A stretch of 7,490 nucleotides of DNA, from the NCBI GenBank assembly GCA_016280485.1, contig JAEEGU010000102.1, positions 1-7,490 on the forward strand, written 5' to 3'. Numbering within the stretch: position 1 is the first letter of the stretch; each line of letters begins with the position of its first letter. Origin of the DNA: Bacillota bacterium. GTDB lineage: Bacteria; Bacillota; Clostridia; Peptostreptococcales; Anaerovoracaceae. The position numbers were made by a program, and so were the translations under genes. Under the pieces are notes generated by a model that was given only the letters and a program-made list of their open reading frames with translations, did not search any database and was not told the DNA's origin. This document shows positions 4,808-7,490 of this stretch, one piece after another.

Positions 4808-6025
4808 TTACTTCTTACGATAAAACACCTTATCTGCTACTAGCTTTTTAAACTTGAAGCTGTAGAATGCTACGCCGAGGAAGGTCATGTCCGGGGCGTA
4901 GAGCCTGTATGCGTGTTTGAACTCCTCGCGCATCGGGAGCGGGAACTCGCGCGTCGGCTCTTCTCCCCCATATCCATACATAGGCCCCTTAAGGATTTCG
5001 ACCTCGTCCATGCGGATGTGACCGCCACCGATGAAGTATTCAACCTTTTCGTCGGTCAAAACCTTCGCCTTCCCGAAAGCCAAAAGCTTTTCATCGGGAT
5101 TTTCTATTATTTTGTTTACAAGTGTGTCAATCTCGTCAAACTCCGCTTCCAGCGCGGGATCCGGCGTTTCTACGCCGTAGAGCTTTGCCAGCACTCTAAT
5201 GCCACCACGAAGTATATCCGCATCATTCATCCTGCCGCGCGGATGCTTGTTCTTTGGAGCGAGCTTTTCGAGTGCAATTTTTCGTCTTTCCCAAAGCTCC
5301 TTGAGATAGTCATAGCTTACCGCTTCCTTTATATCGAATGCGCCGCTCTTTTCTCGTGTGAGCTCGCACATCGCCGCACCGCAGCCGAGCTTTTCCCCTA
5401 CATCAGCACAGATTGACCGGATATATGTTCCCTTTGAACATGTAATGCGGAAGGTGACCTTTAGATCATCAAGATTTACATCAATCACATCGAGACTCTC
5501 TATATATATAGTTCTCTTTGGAATTTCAACCTCTTGACCGCTGCGAGCATAATCATAGAGGCGCCTGCCATTCACCCAGACCGCAGAAAACTTCGGTGGG
5601 ATCTGGACTATCACGCCTTTAAACCCTGCAAAAGCATCCATAATCTGATTCTTGAGGTTTTCATTAACCCGGCTCTTGTCAATTTCCAAATCGACGTCAC
5701 CGTTTAATGAAAGCCCACCGGTCCGCTCAATGACAGTGCGCAGTTCCTCGCGCCTGTCCGTAACATCCTTGCCCCAGATATCCAAGGTCTCTGATGTGAC
5801 TCCAAGATACATAGAGCAAAGGTAGGTCTTCATATCGAGGTCCAGGTACTCCGTAATCCTCGAAGCAGTCCCGATACACACAGGAAGCACACCTGTCGCC
5901 TGTGGATCAAGTGTGCCCGTATGTCCTATTCGCTTCACCCCGGTCAGTCGCCTCACCGTGTTCACTATATCGTGCGACGACATGCCCGCAGGTTTGTTTA
6001 CGTTTATTATTCCTTCTTTAATCAT
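4808..6025 (-). CDS. truB: tRNA pseudouridine-55 synthase
   Basis: TruB isomerises U55 in the T loop of most tRNAs and also acts as a tRNA-folding chaperone. The N-terminal motif INVNKPAGMSSHDIV (7-21) and GHTGTLDPQATGVLPV (34-49) with catalytic D40 are intact. So are IPPKFSAVWVNGRRLYDYAR (142-161) and KGTYIRSICADVGEKLGCGA (198-217). A C-terminal PUA-like segment is recognisable near 371-405 (HAYRLYAPDMTFLGVA). At 405 residues it is roughly 95 longer than typical bacterial TruB (about 300-315). The extra length lies in an acidic insert near 90-120 and a longer stretch at about 255-345. The gene starts 10 bases after the nrnA stop with no recognisable Shine-Dalgarno, so translational coupling to nrnA is likely. 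Confidence 0.96.
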   Translation of the reverse strand: MIKEGIINVNKPAGMSSHDIVNTVRRLTGVKRIGHTGTLDPQATGVLPVCIGTASRITEYLDLDMKTYLCSMYLGVTSETLDIWGKDVTDRREELRTVIERTGGLSLNGDVDLEIDKSRVNENLKNQIMDAFAGFKGVIVQIPPKFSAVWVNGRRLYDYARSGQEVEIPKRTIYIESLDVIDVNLDDLKVTFRITCSKGTYIRSICADVGEKLGCGAAMCELTREKSGAFDIKEAVSYDYLKELWERRKIALEKLAPKNKHPRGRMNDADILRGGIRVLAKLYGVETPDPALEAEFDEIDTLVNKIIENPDEKLLAFGKAKVLTDEKVEYFIGGGHIRMDEVEILKGPMYGYGGEEPTREFPLPMREEFKHAYRLYAPDMTFLGVAFYSFKFKKLVADKVFYRKK

Positions 6026-6035
6026 AGTAATTTGG

Positions 6036-7010
6036 CTATTTATTCACCGCATTTACAATGTGCGGCTTCATGGTCGCAATTGCTTCAGTCATAGTCATTT
6101 CAAGGGTGCAGCCCGCTGCGCGAACGTGTCCACCACCACCAAATTCTTGCGCAACCTCCGATACATTCGCGTAGGATTTAGCACGCATGCTGAGCTTTAT
6201 TTTGTGCTCATCGTTCTCTTTAAAAAGTGCCGCAACCTCGACTCCTGCGATTCCGCGCAGAACATTTATGATCCCGTCCGTATCCTCGAGACGTGCACCT
6301 GTTTCACGCAGCATTTCCTGAGTTACATAAGCGATTGCAACTTTTCCGTCTCCGCAAAGCTCCATAGTACCCATTATCTCTGCCTCGAGTTTTATCCTCT
6401 GCGGCGGATTGTTCTGGTAGATAGCGTTGCTGACCTCTACAAGGTTAAAGCCCGTATCCATCAGCTCGCAAGCAATTTCAAAGGTTCTGCGCGTTGTATT
6501 TGAATACTGGAAATTGCCGCAATCCGTTGTAATTGCCGCAAAGAGCGCCTCCGCAATCTTTTTATCGACCTTTGCACCCATCGCGCAAATCAAGTCGTAA
6601 ACAATCTCGCCTGTTGCCGCAGCCGCAGGGTCAATATAATTAAAGTCCGCAAACGGCTTGCTGGTCGGATGATGGTCGATGCAGACAAGGGTCCTGCCGG
6701 TGTAAAACACCTCTTTACGCTTAGGAAAGCGGTCCGGCTCGCCATTGTCTACAGCCACGCATATATCCGGCGCAGCACCGAAAATATTGCCGTCAAAGGT
6801 GGTAAAGCCATCGTCGAGGAACGCCAGATTGTCCGCAATTTTGTCTTCAATCAGAATGCGGCACTGAACTCCCAGCCCCAAAAGGGCGCGCGTCAGCGCA
6901 GCACAAGACCCCAGCGCATCCCCATCCGCATTTACATGCGGAAAAAGGAGCACCGTCTTTGCTGACTTCAAAACCTCAGCGATTTCTTTGAGTGTATTGT
7001 TTCCATTCAT
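6036..7010 (-). CDS. nrnA: DHH/DHHA1 phosphoesterase, NrnA-type oligoribonuclease / pAp phosphatase
   Basis: NrnA-type enzymes hydrolyse two- to five-base RNA fragments and 3'-phosphoadenosine 5'-phosphate, finishing RNA decay and recycling a sulfur-assimilation by-product; some relatives degrade cyclic dinucleotides. The 324-residue protein has all DHH metal motifs: HVNADGDALGS (25-35), D88 in VAVDNGE, the signature DHH at 112-114 (CIDHHPTSK) and D163 in TTDCGNFQYS. The C-terminal DHHA1 substrate motif GGGGHVRAAGC is at 291-301. I start at ATG 7010 (MNGNNTLKEI); the open frame continues upstream to 7169, but those codons are repeat DNA. Its Shine-Dalgarno is the repeat end. Position between rbfA and truB is common in Clostridia. 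The exact substrate (nanoRNA, pAp or c-di-AMP) cannot be settled from motifs alone. Confidence 0.9.
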   Translation of the reverse strand: MNGNNTLKEIAEVLKSAKTVLLFPHVNADGDALGSCAALTRALLGLGVQCRILIEDKIADNLAFLDDGFTTFDGNIFGAAPDICVAVDNGEPDRFPKRKEVFYTGRTLVCIDHHPTSKPFADFNYIDPAAAATGEIVYDLICAMGAKVDKKIAEALFAAITTDCGNFQYSNTTRRTFEIACELMDTGFNLVEVSNAIYQNNPPQRIKLEAEIMGTMELCGDGKVAIAYVTQEMLRETGARLEDTDGIINVLRGIAGVEVAALFKENDEHKIKLSMRAKSYANVSEVAQEFGGGGHVRAAGCTLEMTMTEAIATMKPHIVNAVNK

Positions 7011-7015
7011 GTGTT

Positions 7016-7026
7016 CCACCTCATCC
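7016..7026 (-). promoter_or_regulatory. nrnA ribosome-binding site formed by the repeat end
   Basis: The transcript reads GGATGAGGTGGAACAC then ATG at 7010. GAGGTG is six bases from the start codon and no other purine-rich site is nearby. The first ten bases are the terminus of the repeat unit at 7017-7064. This is the same arrangement as at ribF. Confidence 0.72.
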
Positions 7027-7064
7027 GACACCCGTGGTGTCACCTTCCCCTCAAGGGGAAGGCT
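7017..7064. repeat. Single repeat unit (half element) upstream of nrnA
   Basis: CACCTCATCCG (7017-7027) is followed by a perfect GACACC-cgt-GGTGTC hairpin (7027-7041) and CCTTCCCC-tcaa-GGGGAAGG (7043-7062). It matches one half of elements 1 and 2. No inverted partner unit is found in the rest of the rbfA-nrnA gap, so here the terminal sequence has no nearby complement. Confidence 0.85.
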
Positions 7065-7078
7065 TTTACGGCGCAGTA

Positions 7079-7179
7079 AAAATGTTCTGTGGCTAGGAAA
7101 GCGAGAAGTTGGTACCGCAGCGTACAAATAGTACGTGAGGACACCGACTTCGACGCTTGACAACGCCACAGGTCATTTT
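7079..7179. repeat. Long imperfect hairpin of a second type between rbfA and nrnA
   Basis: About 101 bases fold back on themselves. The outer stems are AAAATG/CATTTT (7079-7084 with 7174-7179) and CTGTGGC/GCCACAG (7087-7093 with 7165-7171). The inner stems are AAGCG/CGCTT (7099-7103 with 7154-7158), GAAGT/ACTTC (7105-7109 with 7147-7151) and GGT/ACC (7111-7113 with 7143-7145). The tip is CGTAC-aaata-GTACG (7121-7135). It shares no sequence with the CACCTCATCCG family beside it. Together the two repeats fill nearly all of the 178-base gap. Confidence 0.8.
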
Positions 7180-7188
7180 AACAAGCCG

Positions 7189-7490
7189 TCACTTCAAGCC
7201 GTCTATTATGCGATCCATCTTAGTCCCATATTCCATTGAGTTGTCAATTTTGAACGTCAGCTCCGGCACATGATGTATCTGCAGTCTGTGCCCAACCTCG
7301 CGGCGAATCAGACCCTTTGCGTTCTCGAAGCCCTCGAGAACGGAAGCCTTTTGCTCGTCGGTCGCAAATCCGTCCTTGCCGAATCCTAAGATTGACACGA
7401 AAACCGTCGCGTAGCTGCCGTCGCCACTGACTTCGACAGCTGACACGCTCACCATATTTTCAGTAAGCCGCGGATCCTTAATCTCGCGCA
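7189..7490 (-). CDS. rbfA: Ribosome-binding factor A (5' end outside the window)
   Basis: RbfA binds immature 30S subunits near the 5' end of 16S rRNA and is needed for late processing and cold adaptation. The frame is open to the window edge: codons before the internal Met at 7455 read REIKDPRLTEN, which is the conserved RbfA run leading into VSVSAVEVSGDGSYATVFVSILG. The visible part therefore covers roughly the last 100 of about 115-130 residues, including the KH-type core and the C-terminal ELTFKIDNSMEYGTKMDRII. The true start lies upstream. The stop is TGA at 7191-7189. rbfA normally follows infB, which should lie to the right of this window. Confidence 0.94.
   Translation of the reverse strand, partial: REIKDPRLTENMVSVSAVEVSGDGSYATVFVSILGFGKDGFATDEQKASVLEGFENAKGLIRREVGHRLQIHHVPELTFKIDNSMEYGTKMDRIIDGLK

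Noticed and set aside
7011..7169. A longer N-terminus for nrnA (53 extra codons)
   Set aside because: The extension translates the two hairpin repeats, ignores the GAGGTG site, and the protein aligns with the family from MNGNNTLKEI onward.

Overview
The window is chromosomal DNA from a low-to-mid GC Gram-positive bacterium, most likely a member of the Clostridia. All six recognised genes lie on the minus strand. From right to left they follow the conserved Firmicutes ribosome-assembly and RNA-metabolism order: rbfA (5' end cut by the window edge), a DHH/DHHA1 phosphoesterase of the NrnA type, truB, ribF, rpsO and pnp. Beyond pnp and a 398-base gap come a sigma-70 family (ECF-like) sigma factor gene and the first bases of a further gene. 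Assignment to Clostridia rests on gene order, Gram-positive style Shine-Dalgarno (SD) sites and the repeat style; no rRNA gene is present to confirm it.

Layout along the minus-strand transcript: rbfA (7490-7189) is followed by a 178-base gap made almost entirely of two hairpin repeats. nrnA (7010-6036) and truB (6025-4808) are 10 bases apart. A 126-bp inverted-repeat element starts at the base after the truB stop and ends a few bases before the ribF start (4677-3655). A strong promoter overlaps the ribF stop and drives rpsO (3494-3228) through a leader of about 130 bases. An intrinsic-terminator-like hairpin separates rpsO from pnp (3129-1027). A 209-bp element with three tandem internal hairpins follows pnp and ends in a T7 run on the transcript, which suggests the operon terminates there. 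A separate extended -10 promoter at 757-785 then serves the sigma factor gene.

The genes form one functional theme: 30S maturation (RbfA), tRNA U55 pseudouridylation (TruB), a 30S protein (S15), RNA decay (PNPase, plus NrnA clearing nanoRNA and pAp) and flavin cofactor synthesis (RibF).

The most interesting content is not a protein. Five copies of a hairpin unit bounded by CACCTCATCCG/CGGATGAGGTG sit in three gaps of this cluster. In two gaps (before ribF and before nrnA) the unit's terminal GGATGAGGTG is the only evident Shine-Dalgarno sequence of the next gene. In the truB-ribF gap the opposite end of the element is its exact complement and touches the truB stop codon, so it could hide the ribF ribosome site until a ribosome finishes truB. 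At the end of pnp the same terminal stem is followed by T7 and looks like a terminator. The short hairpin inside each unit varies in sequence but keeps its pairing in all five copies. A separate perfect 8-bp hairpin displays the pnp Shine-Dalgarno in its loop.
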